A stretch of 64,000 bases of DNA from AV40 sp035568175 (GTDB lineage Bacteria; Verrucomicrobiota; Verrucomicrobiia; Chthoniobacterales; UBA10450), in the NCBI GenBank assembly GCA_035568175.1, contig DATMON010000020.1, positions 141,646 to 205,645 on the forward strand, in the 5' to 3' direction. This document shows, in pieces, positions 51,490-60,525 of the stretch (positions are counted from its first letter, which is position 1; each line of letters begins with the position of its first letter). The notes beneath the pieces are model-generated. The model saw only the letters and a program-made list of their open reading frames with translations. It had not been told where the DNA came from and made no database searches. The translations under genes and the position numbers were made by a program.

Positions 51490-53907
51490 TTATTTCGGCG
51501 CGAGAGAGGCGACGATTTTATCAAAGCGCGGATCGCGTCGAAGCGGATCCCATAATGGATCATGCTTAAGCTGGCCGTAACTTAAATAGCCCGGCAGCTT
51601 CGCCGTCGCGGTGAGTTCGTCAATGGCATCGTCGGTCTTGCCAACCCAGGCGTAGATGACGGCGGCGGTTTCCATCATCGCAACGCCGTCAACGGCATCT
51701 TTGGATACTGGAAGCAGCTGAAGAGCGCGACGAGCGTCGCGGACCGCCTCTTTTTTGCGACCGAGCGCGGCTTCAATCATTCCTAGCGCAGCGAGATCAG
51801 CTATATCTTCCGACTGATCGCGCGTCAGTTTCTCGGTATCCTCGCGCGCGCGCGTAAAAGCTGCCTGAGCCGCGGCGGCGTCGCCGCGCATGCGAGCGAT
51901 CATTCCTTCACACCAGGAACGCGGAAATGACGCAACTCCCCAGTCATATGTTGCTTCTGAGGTTATCAATTTTGACGCTTCCGCGGCAGCAGCCGGGTCG
52001 TGCTCCCACATGGCAAGAAGGAATCGATCATTCGTGAATGCAGGCGCGACCTTGGGATTGCGATTGATTATTCGATCGAGCGCGTCATGCAAAGGCTTGG
52101 AATCGCCGCGCCAGTCGAAGTCAATGCCGGCGCGCTGTGTCCGAAGCTGCTCGTCCTGTGGCGCGACGCTGATGGCTTTATCAAGGGCGGCGGTCGCGTC
52201 GGCATAACGGCGGAGCATATTATAAGTCAGCGCGAGTTGTTGAAGGACGAAGAAATTTTGCGGATCCAATTCGACAGCTCGCTCCATATTGCGAATAGAT
52301 TCCTCCCAGCGCGCCTGCCGCCGATCGAGATAACCGGTTAAAAGATACGAGGTCGCGTCGTTCGGTAATGAACGACGGGCTAGATCAATTTCGCGCCGGG
52401 CGCCGTCGTAATCGCGATAGCCCCAGTAGCGATGCTTCGCCAGGGCAAGATGACCTTCCGACGAATCGGGCTTCAAACGACGGACCGTCTCAATGGCAGC
52501 GTTGGCCAGAGCTAATCGCCCCGGAGTGTGTTCGAAGGAACGAAGATAAATCTGATCGTGGGCATGGGCGAGCTGGTAATAAGCCAGGACGAAATTCGGA
52601 TCGTGGGCAACCGCCTGATCAAGCAAGCTCACGGCTTCATAAAGGTTCTTACGAGGCTCATTGAAAACGGAGCGTTCGATCAAGAGTTTGGCGCGCGTGT
52701 AAAGATCATAGGCGACGAGATCGGCAGTCGGCTTTTCTTCAATCGCCGCTTTTTCCTGCGGAGACAGTTTGGACTTGAGTTGGCCGACGATTTGTTCGGC
52801 CAGTTCGTTTTCGATCGCGAACACGTCGGCGAGGTCGCGGTCGTACCTCTCGCCCCACAGGTGCGCGTCGGTGCGAGCATCGATCAACTGAGCACTGACG
52901 CGAACTCTCCCGCCAGCGCGTTGGACCGCGCCTTCCAGGATGTGGGCGACACCGAGTGTTTTGCCGATTTCGCGGAGATTGCGCTGGATGATGTTCCTGT
53001 ACTGCATCACCGACGTGCGGCTGATGACTTTGAGGTCAGCCACTTTCGCGAGATTGGTCAGGATCTCATCCTGAACACCATCGGCGAAGTAGGCATTTTG
53101 TTTGTCGTCGCTGAGATTTTCAAACGGAAGGACAGCGATGCTTTTGTAGGGAATTGCGCTAGTGGGGTCGGCAAATGGCTCACTGCGGATCGCTCGATGG
53201 CGAAGAAAGATTGTAAAACTGATCGCGAGCGCACATCCGGAAAGAAGCAGCGCCGCTATGGGCGCCCAACGCGGCCAGCGTGGCGACGCAACCGGATGGA
53301 CTGGCCCTGTTTCTTTCCACCGTTTTCGGCGCTTTAATTTCTCCGGCGCCTGCGGATTACCGAGATCATCCTTGCAAAGATTAAAGAGATGAAGTCTCAG
53401 GCCATGTTTTACTTCACATTCGCCGAGATCCTTCAAATACGGCTGCCAGTGCCGGTATTCTCCCAGATCGTCGGCGACATGTTTGGATAAAAGAATGTGG
53501 CCGGCATCTCCGCAATCGAGCACGCGTTGAGCGACGTTGATGCCCGCTCCGGCAATATTGATGCGGTCGTTGACATCCGGGATCTGGTTGACGGGACCGC
53601 TGTGGATTCCCATTCGCACTTGGATTTCCGGATGGTTCTTGAGCGCTCGCGCGACTTCCAAGGCGCAACGCGCCGGTTGTTCGAGATTTTCAAAAAACAG
53701 CAGCGCCATACCGTCGCCGGTCGGCAAACGAATCAGTTTATCTTTCGCTTCGGCGGCACGGAAACAATCGGTGCTGCGGACGATGCGGTTCAGTTGCCGA
53801 AGGGACTCTACCTGATCATTGACCAGCAATTTCGAATATCCGACCACGTCGATTAACAACAGATGCGCGATCTCAAGCTCTAGATCGGGCGGTAACTCAG
53901 CGGACAT
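51490..53907 (-). CDS. Class III nucleotide cyclase domain + FlgO/TolB-like + TPR receptor
   Basis: An 805-aa protein. The N-terminal class III cyclase domain (about 10-180) keeps the two metal Asps (LLIDVVGYS and LPTGDGMALLF) and the transition-state Asn/Arg (GAGINVAQRV), so it may be active; ATP versus GTP choice is not clear. One membrane helix follows near 215-232. Next comes a TolB/FlgO-like domain (SIAVLPFENLSDDKQN, ISRTSVMQYR, LWGERYDRDL), and TPRs fill about 390-790. The same C-terminal order recurs in the kinase at 57440-60148. Known relatives are membrane receptors with unknown ligands. Confidence 0.85.
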   Translation of the reverse strand: MSAELPPDLELEIAHLLLIDVVGYSKLLVNDQVESLRQLNRIVRSTDCFRAAEAKDKLIRLPTGDGMALLFFENLEQPARCALEVARALKNHPEIQVRMGIHSGPVNQIPDVNDRINIAGAGINVAQRVLDCGDAGHILLSKHVADDLGEYRHWQPYLKDLGECEVKHGLRLHLFNLCKDDLGNPQAPEKLKRRKRWKETGPVHPVASPRWPRWAPIAALLLSGCALAISFTIFLRHRAIRSEPFADPTSAIPYKSIAVLPFENLSDDKQNAYFADGVQDEILTNLAKVADLKVISRTSVMQYRNIIQRNLREIGKTLGVAHILEGAVQRAGGRVRVSAQLIDARTDAHLWGERYDRDLADVFAIENELAEQIVGQLKSKLSPQEKAAIEEKPTADLVAYDLYTRAKLLIERSVFNEPRKNLYEAVSLLDQAVAHDPNFVLAYYQLAHAHDQIYLRSFEHTPGRLALANAAIETVRRLKPDSSEGHLALAKHRYWGYRDYDGARREIDLARRSLPNDATSYLLTGYLDRRQARWEESIRNMERAVELDPQNFFVLQQLALTYNMLRRYADATAALDKAISVAPQDEQLRTQRAGIDFDWRGDSKPLHDALDRIINRNPKVAPAFTNDRFLLAMWEHDPAAAAEASKLITSEATYDWGVASFPRSWCEGMIARMRGDAAAAQAAFTRAREDTEKLTRDQSEDIADLAALGMIEAALGRKKEAVRDARRALQLLPVSKDAVDGVAMMETAAVIYAWVGKTDDAIDELTATAKLPGYLSYGQLKHDPLWDPLRRDPRFDKIVASLAPK

Positions 53908-53975
53908 GGTCGCGACTGTGGAGCGCTTCTTACGCGGATTCCGTATCGTCGCAAAATCGGCAGACGCGGTCGAGC

Positions 53976-55013
53976 CTAATTGTTAGGCGAACACGTGATT
54001 TCTCCGGACAATGAAGAATCGTCGTCCGCTGCCTGCCGTGCGCGCCAGAGAATGCCCGGCCCGAATGCGGCCAAGTTCAATAGAATCATGATTGAAGCGA
54101 AAAGATACATGCCCATGCCGACACCAATGCCCGTGTGCATCGCCAGGATGCCGAGCAGCCAGGCACGCCGGGTCTTGCCGTGCCAGATAAAAAACGCATA
54201 GCCGATTTCGAGGATCCAAACGGCAATGCCAACAATGGGGAAAATGTATTTGGCGCGAACAAGAATTTCAGCCGGGATGATCGCAAATGGCGGCCTGATC
54301 AGCGCACGCCACAAATTGGCGCCGTTCCACCAGCCGGCACCGAGCGCTTTAGTCAGCCCGCTAAAAAAGTAAATGAAGCAAAGGTGCAGTTGGAGAACGC
54401 GCCGCCAAAAACCGAGGAACTCGGAATCGGACAATTTCTTGCGCCAAAGATAATCGAGCGAAAGTTGGTCCGGCAACGGTGAGAGCATGAGATAAAACAA
54501 ACCAGTTGTAGTCAAAGCGTCGACACCGTAAGTCACAAGACCGCCGCCTTTGACCGAGCACAGGTGCAAAAACCAAGCTGCAATCGCGAACGGGCGGCAG
54601 AACAACCCGATCAATAGGAACAAGCTTGTGAGTGTCAGACCGTACCAGGTTAGATCGAGAACAGCCGCTTCACTAAGTCCGAGCTGTTTTCCCCCAGCAA
54701 CGAGCCATCCCAATCGAGGGATGATCGGGCTTTCGAGCGACAACAATGCCTCTGCTAAATCACGACTGACCAAGCCGCGCCCGGTCCCAGCGAGCAGGTA
54801 ACGCCAGTCGGCTCGCAACGAAAACGCATAAAGACCCAATTGCAATCCCAGGCCAATCCGTAAGATCGACAACCAGCAGTCGGAGCTTGAAAAGAAGAAC
54901 CAAGCGCGCAAACGATGTGTCGCCTGTTTGATGCTATTTCGAATTCGAATCGGCAGATCGTTCAAAATCGTAGGCAGCGACAAATTGATAGGAAGGTCTA
55001 ACCCCACGCTCAT
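53976..55013 (-). CDS. HTTM-domain polytopic membrane protein
   Basis: A 345-aa protein with about eight membrane helices. The order RIGLGLQLGLYAFSLRADW ... SFFHLCSVKGGG-like LHLCSVKGGGLVTYGVDAL ... FIYFFSGLTKALGAGWWNG matches the HTTM group related to the transmembrane part of vitamin K-dependent gamma-carboxylase. The soluble carboxylase part is absent. Its start overlaps the next upstream CDS by 80 bases; a later start is possible but no clear ribosome binding site decides it. Confidence 0.75.
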   Translation of the reverse strand: MSVGLDLPINLSLPTILNDLPIRIRNSIKQATHRLRAWFFFSSSDCWLSILRIGLGLQLGLYAFSLRADWRYLLAGTGRGLVSRDLAEALLSLESPIIPRLGWLVAGGKQLGLSEAAVLDLTWYGLTLTSLFLLIGLFCRPFAIAAWFLHLCSVKGGGLVTYGVDALTTTGLFYLMLSPLPDQLSLDYLWRKKLSDSEFLGFWRRVLQLHLCFIYFFSGLTKALGAGWWNGANLWRALIRPPFAIIPAEILVRAKYIFPIVGIAVWILEIGYAFFIWHGKTRRAWLLGILAMHTGIGVGMGMYLFASIMILLNLAAFGPGILWRARQAADDDSSLSGEITCSPNN

Positions 55014-55536
55014 ACTCGAAGGGGTCAGGTAACCTTAATTTTCCAAACACCGTACGAACCGAAGGTGCGTCGGGATGATTCTCCCACGCCGCTGAGGTCA
55101 GCATCCCAATCAATATTCTTCGATACTGTTCTGAATCGCCTCGCCCGATCTTATCCAGCAAACTACCTAGGCGCAGACCGGCCGCGTCGGATGAAACATT
55201 AGGCAAATCGTACTCGACGTGACCGTCGGGATATCGGAACTCAAATGCCAGCTTGAAATTTTCGGGAACATTCGGGGCAAAGAATCCGTAGGCCCCTTCA
55301 ATACCCGCGCTGTGCATGTAACCAAGAAGCGCTTCTTTGGCTAAGCGGATTCGGGTAATCCTCGGTCCGGCGGTTGTGAATATATCTACACCGTATTGCG
55401 CGGGAACTTGAGCCCCGGAAAATGGAATGATCGTCAAGCCGTTTGCTATCAGCCACCAAAGCTGGCGACTACAAATCGCAACGATCAGAACAAAATGGAG
55501 CGGTAGCCACGCCAGAGCAATTCTGGATCGGGTCAC
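54934..55536 (-). CDS. Membrane-anchored partner of the HTTM protein, unknown function
   Basis: A 200-aa protein with an N-terminal membrane helix (ALAWLPLHFVLIVAICS) and a soluble domain. The downstream HTTM gene overlaps it by 80 bases in another frame. Small proteins of this sort commonly sit next to HTTM genes, but I recognise no family. It is probably cotranscribed with its neighbours on both sides. Confidence 0.6.
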   Translation of the reverse strand: MTRSRIALAWLPLHFVLIVAICSRQLWWLIANGLTIIPFSGAQVPAQYGVDIFTTAGPRITRIRLAKEALLGYMHSAGIEGAYGFFAPNVPENFKLAFEFRYPDGHVEYDLPNVSSDAAGLRLGSLLDKIGRGDSEQYRRILIGMLTSAAWENHPDAPSVRTVFGKLRLPDPFEYERGVRPSYQFVAAYDFERSADSNSK

Positions 55537-55547
55537 CTGCGGCGCTA

Positions 55548-55988
55548 TTAAGGACTGCTCCTGTCAAAAGTGTCTAAGACGTTTTGCTTCGCTTGCGCAT
55601 CTAGACAGGAAATCTGCTGGGTCACGTTTGCGCCCGTCACCTTAATCGCGACCGTCGGGGTGGGAGAGGTCGATTTGGTTGGATTTGTAACCGGTATGAT
55701 CAACGATTCGGAAGCATCCGACTGTTTTGAACATTTTGTCTTATCGTGCTTACTCTCTTTGCCGTCGCTCTTTCTGTGATGAACAACGTAGAAGGCCGTA
55801 GCATTTTTGCAGAGAACGTTATCTCTGTATGCGTCGGCGTCCTCATCGTAAGGAGCTTTTAATTTCTGCCATCCGTTTAACGTGATATCAAAGGGGCCGG
55901 AAGCAAAGCTGCGCAGTGCTGCAATCAGAGCGCACGAAGCGACGGCGAGGATAATGGCAACCGTGAGTGACCGGCGTAAATTTTTCAT
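55548..55988 (-). CDS. Secreted hypothetical protein
   Basis: A 146-aa protein with an N-terminal signal or anchor (TVAIILAVASCALIAALRS) and a Lys/Ser/Thr-rich mature part containing four cysteines. It lies 11 bases upstream of the HTTM partner gene on the same strand. Function unknown. ATG at 55988 is chosen over 56018 because it starts the charged run before the signal helix. Confidence 0.55.
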   Translation of the reverse strand: MKNLRRSLTVAIILAVASCALIAALRSFASGPFDITLNGWQKLKAPYDEDADAYRDNVLCKNATAFYVVHHRKSDGKESKHDKTKCSKQSDASESLIIPVTNPTKSTSPTPTVAIKVTGANVTQQISCLDAQAKQNVLDTFDRSSP

Positions 55989-56085
55989 AGTGCGCCGGTT
56001 TGACCTAATAACCGGCAAATGACAAGCCCAAAATGGGTTCGGAGTCCTAAGTAGCCGTCACCAATCGACCATCGCGACCGGTTAT

Positions 56086-56457
56086 TTAATCGAGCGATGC
56101 GCTTCGCGTGACGGTGACCGAAGCGTAAGCTGCGTCCTTCAAAACAAACTTCCGGATTTCGATGCTGATCTTCCGGATCCGGAATTTACGCAGAAGGTGC
56201 GAGGTCAAATCGTTGGCCAATGTTTCAAGAAGTCTAGGCGACTGCCGGGACAGAAATTGTTTCACTTCCTGACAGAGGGCGGAATAGTCGACCGTTCGCG
56301 CGATCGCGTCTTGGATATCACGGAGGTCGCGCGCCGGCAAAAGAGTGATATTGAGAACAAGGCGCTGGCGTCGGGCTCGTTCGGCCCGCAGAACGCCGAC
56401 CCGGGCAGAGACTTTCAACTGCTCGATATGAACTTGCTGCTCGGCGCTAACTCTCAT
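56086..56457 (-). CDS. folB: Dihydroneopterin aldolase family protein
   Basis: A 123-aa protein of FolB/FolX fold and length. IEQLKVSARVGVLRAERAR holds the conserved first strand and the GV-x-x-x-E segment, RTVDYSALCQEVKQFL the conserved TVDY-type block, and LLETLANDL the catalytic-pocket helix with Glu. It converts dihydroneopterin in folate synthesis; an epimerase or related role cannot be excluded. The long open frame to 56871 overlaps the divergent sigma factor gene and is rejected as the start. Confidence 0.83.
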   Translation of the reverse strand: MRVSAEQQVHIEQLKVSARVGVLRAERARRQRLVLNITLLPARDLRDIQDAIARTVDYSALCQEVKQFLSRQSPRLLETLANDLTSHLLRKFRIRKISIEIRKFVLKDAAYASVTVTRSASLD

Positions 56458-56660
56458 TTTTTTGGAATTCTGACATCTGGGAGAATTACTTTCTAATCGA
56501 GAACTTCCCATTTTGGTAAGTTTTTCCGGAACTTCCACCGGTAAATCTCGTAGTGACAAAATGGAAGCGATATCTCCCAGAATGAAACGCAACGTCCCCT
56601 GGTGGAACCTGCACGGTTTGGGCTTGTTCAAAGCCGGCCAAAATTCCATTATGTCCGCCC
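56458..56660. promoter_or_regulatory. Divergent regulatory region between folB and the sigma factor
   Basis: A 203-base gap with no gene. It contains a spaced inverted repeat, TCTGGGAGA (about 56478) and TCTCCCAGA (about 56574), separated by about 90 bases, and a T-run next to folB. The promoters of folB and of the sigma/kinase pair must be here; no clear sigma-70 boxes were found. Confidence 0.4.
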
Positions 56661-57431
56661 GTGGACACGGAACCGGCAGGCAGCGATACACTGAATTCGA
56701 ACCGGTTCCAAACCACCCGCTGGAGCGTTGTTCTTTCCTGCGCGCAAACCGGAGAGCGGCAAGACGCCGCCCAGAGAGCGCTGACCGAGCTCTGCCGCGT
56801 TTATTGGCGGCCGGTTTTCGCGTTGATCTGTCGCCGTGGTCATTCAGTAACCGACGCCCAGGATTTAACACAGGATTTTTTTGTGATGTTACTTAAAGGG
56901 AACCTGCTTTCGTTGGCAGATCCGGCGCGGGGCCGCTTTCGCTCGCTCCTGCGGACAGCGGTGGAAAATTTCTTGAATGACAAACAACACCTCGCCCGGA
57001 GGCAAAAGCGCGGCGGCAGAATGCGATTCGTGGCTTGGGATGACTGGATGGCAGAAGCTCCATCGCAATTGTCGATCCACGGCCAAGAATTAAAAAGCTG
57101 CCCGGCGGAGCGAATTTTCGACGTGCGCTGGGCCGCAACCGTGGTCGAGCAAGCGCTGCGTCGATTGGCCGACGAATGTGAAAGCCGCGGCCGCTTGCGA
57201 ATGTTCACGGCTCTGAGCAAATACCTCAGTCTTGAACGGATAGACATCTCGTATGCGACTCTCTCGGCGTCGTTGGGCGTGCCTGAAACCGTAATCAAAC
57301 GGGTGCTGCATCAGCTCCGCGTGCGTTACCGAATCATCTTACGAGAAGAAATCTCGCAGACAGTGGCAAACCCGGCGGACGTCGACGACGAAATTCGCTA
57401 TTTGTGCGCGGCGCTGGCCAGCTCGCAGTAA
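56661..57431 (+). CDS. ECF-type RNA polymerase sigma factor
   Basis: A 256-aa protein of the group common in Planctomycetes and Verrucomicrobia. Region 2 includes VTDAQDLTQDFFVMLL, where the -10 is recognised. A region-4 helix-turn-helix follows near the C terminus (ISYATLSASLGVPETVIKRV), which binds -35 DNA. A start at GTG 56661 fits. It overlaps or abuts the kinase gene, the arrangement of kinase-controlled ECF factors. Its target promoters are probably local; that is inferred. Confidence 0.83.
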   Translation: MDTEPAGSDTLNSNRFQTTRWSVVLSCAQTGERQDAAQRALTELCRVYWRPVFALICRRGHSVTDAQDLTQDFFVMLLKGNLLSLADPARGRFRSLLRTAVENFLNDKQHLARRQKRGGRMRFVAWDDWMAEAPSQLSIHGQELKSCPAERIFDVRWAATVVEQALRRLADECESRGRLRMFTALSKYLSLERIDISYATLSASLGVPETVIKRVLHQLRVRYRIILREEISQTVANPADVDDEIRYLCAALASSQ

Positions 57432-57439
57432 ATGGTGCT

Positions 57440-60148
57440 GTGAATTTTTCAGGTCTCACTGATTTGCCGGAGCGTTCCGCGCAAGATTGCGCACGCTGTC
57501 GATGTGGCTCACTTGCACGCGTTGCTTCGGGACTCTGCGTGAGTTGTTTGTTGCGCAGCGGACTTGAGTCGGACGAAGCGAACGTCGACGAATTCGACGC
57601 GCTTCTCGCCGCAGTCGATGTTCCGGACCGCGACTGGCAATTGGGCAACTACCGCATTTTGGAAGAAATCGGTCGCGGCGGCATGGGGGTCATTTATCGC
57701 GCACGGCACGCGCCGTCACGGCGAATCGTCGCGTTAAAGCGAGTGCTCAATTATCACAGCGATTCGCGCGAAACGCTCTCGCGATTCCAACGCGAAGCCA
57801 GGGCCGCGGCCAGCCTCGATCATCCAAATATTTTGCCCATTTACGACGTCGGCGCGACTGAAGACGGGCTTCCGTTTTTCAGCATGAAATTCGCCTCCGG
57901 TGGAAGCTTGCTCGACTCAAGGGAAAGCTTTCGCGATTCGCCACGGCGGACAGTCCAACTGATTGCAACGGTTGCACGGGCCGTCGGTCACGCGCACAGC
58001 CAGGGGATCCTTCACCGTGATCTCAAACCCGGAAATATTCTACTCGATGCGCGCGGCGAGCCGATGGTCAGCGACTTCGGCTTGGCAAAATGGCTCGATA
58101 CCGCAAACGAGCTTACTTGTACGCTCACGGTATTCGGCACGCCGGGATACATTGCACCGGAACAGGCGGCGAATGCGGCCGCAGATCTTACACCGGCGAC
58201 CGACGTTTACAGCCTCGGCTCCATTTTATTTGAACTGCTAGCCGGGAGACCACCATTTCTGGGCGAGCACGCCGTTGCAGTGATTCATCAAGCAGCCGAA
58301 AACGACGCACCCAAACTGCGTTCGATCATGCCAGGTGCATCGCGCGATTTGGAAACGATTTGCGCGCATTGCCTCGAACGCGACCCGAATCTCCGCTACC
58401 AATCCGCCGCCGCCCTCGCCGAAGAGCTTGATCGCTGGTTGGAAGGGCGGCCGATCAAAGCGAGGCCGGTCTCGCCGCCGGCGCGGTTGTATCGCTGGTC
58501 GCGTCGGAATCCGCTCATCGCAACCACCCTCGCCGTTTGTCTTTTCTTCGCTGCGGCCGTCGTCACGCGCCAAATTCAGAGTTGGAAATTGGAAAACAAA
58601 GTGCGGGAAAATGAATTGGCGAGGAACTCGGTCGCGGTCTTGCCATTCCTCGATCTGGACAGCGCGACGGAAGAATCCGAGTGGACCGCGACACTAGCGC
58701 AAGGATTGCAGACAGAGCTTTCCGGCATCGGAATCGCGCGAGTGGTTTCGGTCGGCAGCACTGGTGGCGATGTGAAAACGACGACCCGCAATTTTCGAAC
58801 GCGCACCGTCCTTTCCGGAACGCGGCGAAAGACAGATCACGGAATACAGGTTTCCGCGCAACTACTCGATCCGGATGGCAACTCGCTTTTCCAGCGAATC
58901 CTCAATCTGAGCGAAACTTCCGACGCAAAGTCATTCATGCGGGATTTAGCACCTGCGTTGTATTCAGTTTTGGCCGCAAAAGACTGGTCGAATTTGTTTG
59001 CGGCAAGGACCGATCCGGCGATGCGAAATGCACAGGCGCGAGAGTTAATCGTTGCCGGAAGAGAATTGGGCTTTCACGGCACGGTTCGGGATTTCGATCG
59101 AGCAAGGAGCTGTTTCGAAAAGGTACTCAAATTGGAACCCGGTTCGGTCCTCGCTCATGCTTACCTGGCCAGTGCGGCAGCTGCACGCACTCATTATATA
59201 GCTGACCCAAACTTGCTCTCGTCCGCGCAGCGTGAAGTAGAAGCGGCTTTGCGCTTGAAGCCTGATTCGGAGGAGGCGCTTCGCGTTTTGGCTGGGGTCA
59301 ATTATCAAAGAGGTCAACTCGGGAAAGCGCTTGAGGCTGCTCTCCGCGCAATTGAAACGGATCCGAGGAGTGGAATGGCCGGCGCGCTACTTGGAAGGAT
59401 TTATCATGAGCTCGGCCGACCGGATCAGGCGTTGCGTTGGTTCGAATTAGCTCGGAGCCGTGGCCATCGCAATGAGGAATTTGATTCCGAGATTGGGGAT
59501 TGCTGGGCCGCTTTGGGCGATTACGAAAAAGCAGGCGAAGCCTATCAACGATCGACCGATCTCCACCCTGAACGGTCGCAGGGTTGGATTGGCATTTCTC
59601 ACATGTATTTGCTCAACGGAAATTTTGCCAAGGCGCGCGCTTTCTGCCTCCAAAACCGCAGCCTCGACCAAGACGCGATCGACGGCACTCAACTCGTCGC
59701 GCAAATTGAGTTTTTTGCGCGAAATTTCTCGGAAGCCCAACGGCTTTACCAACGTCTCGAAGAGAGCGATCACGACGGAGGCGGCGCGTTTTATGGAAAC
59801 GTCAGCTCTGAATCAGCCTTGGGACGTATCGGCATCAGCCAAGGACGCACGCTCAACGCAAGAGCCGTTTTGCAGCAATGTTTGGCTAAAGAAATTCAGC
59901 AATCGCAGTCTGCTCCTGACAATCCCAATACTCTGTATCGGATTTCTGCTATCGAATCGTCTCTCGGCCGGAATGAGTCCGCTCTCGAACATTTGGGAGC
60001 CGCTGTCGCTGCCGGATGGATCGATTATGGTTCACTTTCTCTAGATCCGCGGTTTGACGGTGTCGCAGACGACGTACGCTTTCAAAGGATCCTGGGCAGA
60101 TTGAAACTAAGAGTTGAAGAGCTTCACAGGGCGATCACGGGTCCATAA
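57440..60148 (+). CDS. Membrane Ser/Thr protein kinase with zinc-finger, FlgO/TolB-like and TPR domains
   Basis: About 902 aa. The N-terminal CxxC-type cluster (CARCRC and CVSC) looks zinc-binding. A Hanks-type kinase domain covers about 70-335 with GRGGMG near 78, the Lys in ALKRV, HRDLKPGN near 191, DFGLA near 212 and GTPGYIAPE; all catalytic residues are present. One membrane helix follows near 360, then a FlgO/TolB-like domain (NSVAVLPFLDLDS) and a TPR array to the end. It probably phosphorylates the adjacent sigma factor. GTG at 57440 is chosen; GTG 57404 would overlap the sigma gene by 28 bases. Confidence 0.9.
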   Translation: MNFSGLTDLPERSAQDCARCRCGSLARVASGLCVSCLLRSGLESDEANVDEFDALLAAVDVPDRDWQLGNYRILEEIGRGGMGVIYRARHAPSRRIVALKRVLNYHSDSRETLSRFQREARAAASLDHPNILPIYDVGATEDGLPFFSMKFASGGSLLDSRESFRDSPRRTVQLIATVARAVGHAHSQGILHRDLKPGNILLDARGEPMVSDFGLAKWLDTANELTCTLTVFGTPGYIAPEQAANAAADLTPATDVYSLGSILFELLAGRPPFLGEHAVAVIHQAAENDAPKLRSIMPGASRDLETICAHCLERDPNLRYQSAAALAEELDRWLEGRPIKARPVSPPARLYRWSRRNPLIATTLAVCLFFAAAVVTRQIQSWKLENKVRENELARNSVAVLPFLDLDSATEESEWTATLAQGLQTELSGIGIARVVSVGSTGGDVKTTTRNFRTRTVLSGTRRKTDHGIQVSAQLLDPDGNSLFQRILNLSETSDAKSFMRDLAPALYSVLAAKDWSNLFAARTDPAMRNAQARELIVAGRELGFHGTVRDFDRARSCFEKVLKLEPGSVLAHAYLASAAAARTHYIADPNLLSSAQREVEAALRLKPDSEEALRVLAGVNYQRGQLGKALEAALRAIETDPRSGMAGALLGRIYHELGRPDQALRWFELARSRGHRNEEFDSEIGDCWAALGDYEKAGEAYQRSTDLHPERSQGWIGISHMYLLNGNFAKARAFCLQNRSLDQDAIDGTQLVAQIEFFARNFSEAQRLYQRLEESDHDGGGAFYGNVSSESALGRIGISQGRTLNARAVLQQCLAKEIQQSQSAPDNPNTLYRISAIESSLGRNESALEHLGAAVAAGWIDYGSLSLDPRFDGVADDVRFQRILGRLKLRVEELHRAITGP

Positions 60149-60185
60149 CGCCATCACTAACAAATAACCTAAAAGGACTACTAAC

Positions 60186-60494
60186 ATGAGAAAGTGGAAT
60201 AACCCGGACGACAAAAAGGCGGCGTATCTCGCCGTGCTAAAAAAAATCATGGCCGACAAAAGATTCGCGCACAAGTGCCTCGAATCGGACGAATTCGCCC
60301 GGAATGCTTTTCGCACCGTCGGAGAAATTGACGTTCCGGCAAACGCCAAGGTTGTCTTTTTGCCGGAAGGCGATCTCGACAACGCCAAACGCGATGGAAC
60401 CGGCTCAGTTATCATTGAGATGCCGCCCAGAAAGAACGGACATTCCAACGGTCACGAGATGGAATATGTGCGCTGCACTTACACCTGGTGGTGA
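60186..60494 (+). CDS. NHLP-like leader peptide, candidate RiPP precursor
   Basis: A 102-aa protein with a good AAAGGA ribosome binding site. Residues 11-81 resemble a nitrile-hydratase-alpha-like leader: LKKIMADKRFAHKCLES, DEFARNAFRTVGEIDVPAN, KVVFLPEGD and VIIEMPP. The last 21 residues, ending GHSNGHEMEYVRCTYTWW, look like a core with Ser87, Cys97, Thr98, Thr100, two Tyr and a C-terminal Trp-Trp. No GG or GA cleavage site is seen. It lies 38 bases after the kinase gene and faces the modifying enzymes. The identification rests on pattern alone and on the neighbours. Confidence 0.65.
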   Translation: MRKWNNPDDKKAAYLAVLKKIMADKRFAHKCLESDEFARNAFRTVGEIDVPANAKVVFLPEGDLDNAKRDGTGSVIIEMPPRKNGHSNGHEMEYVRCTYTWW

Positions 60495-60525
60495 CAGCTT
60501 TTTCAAGGCACCTAAATTCTCTGAT

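Noticed and set aside
56458..56871. N-terminal extension of folB by 138 residues
   Set aside because: It is antisense to the start of the sigma factor gene, and FolB proteins are about 120 residues long.
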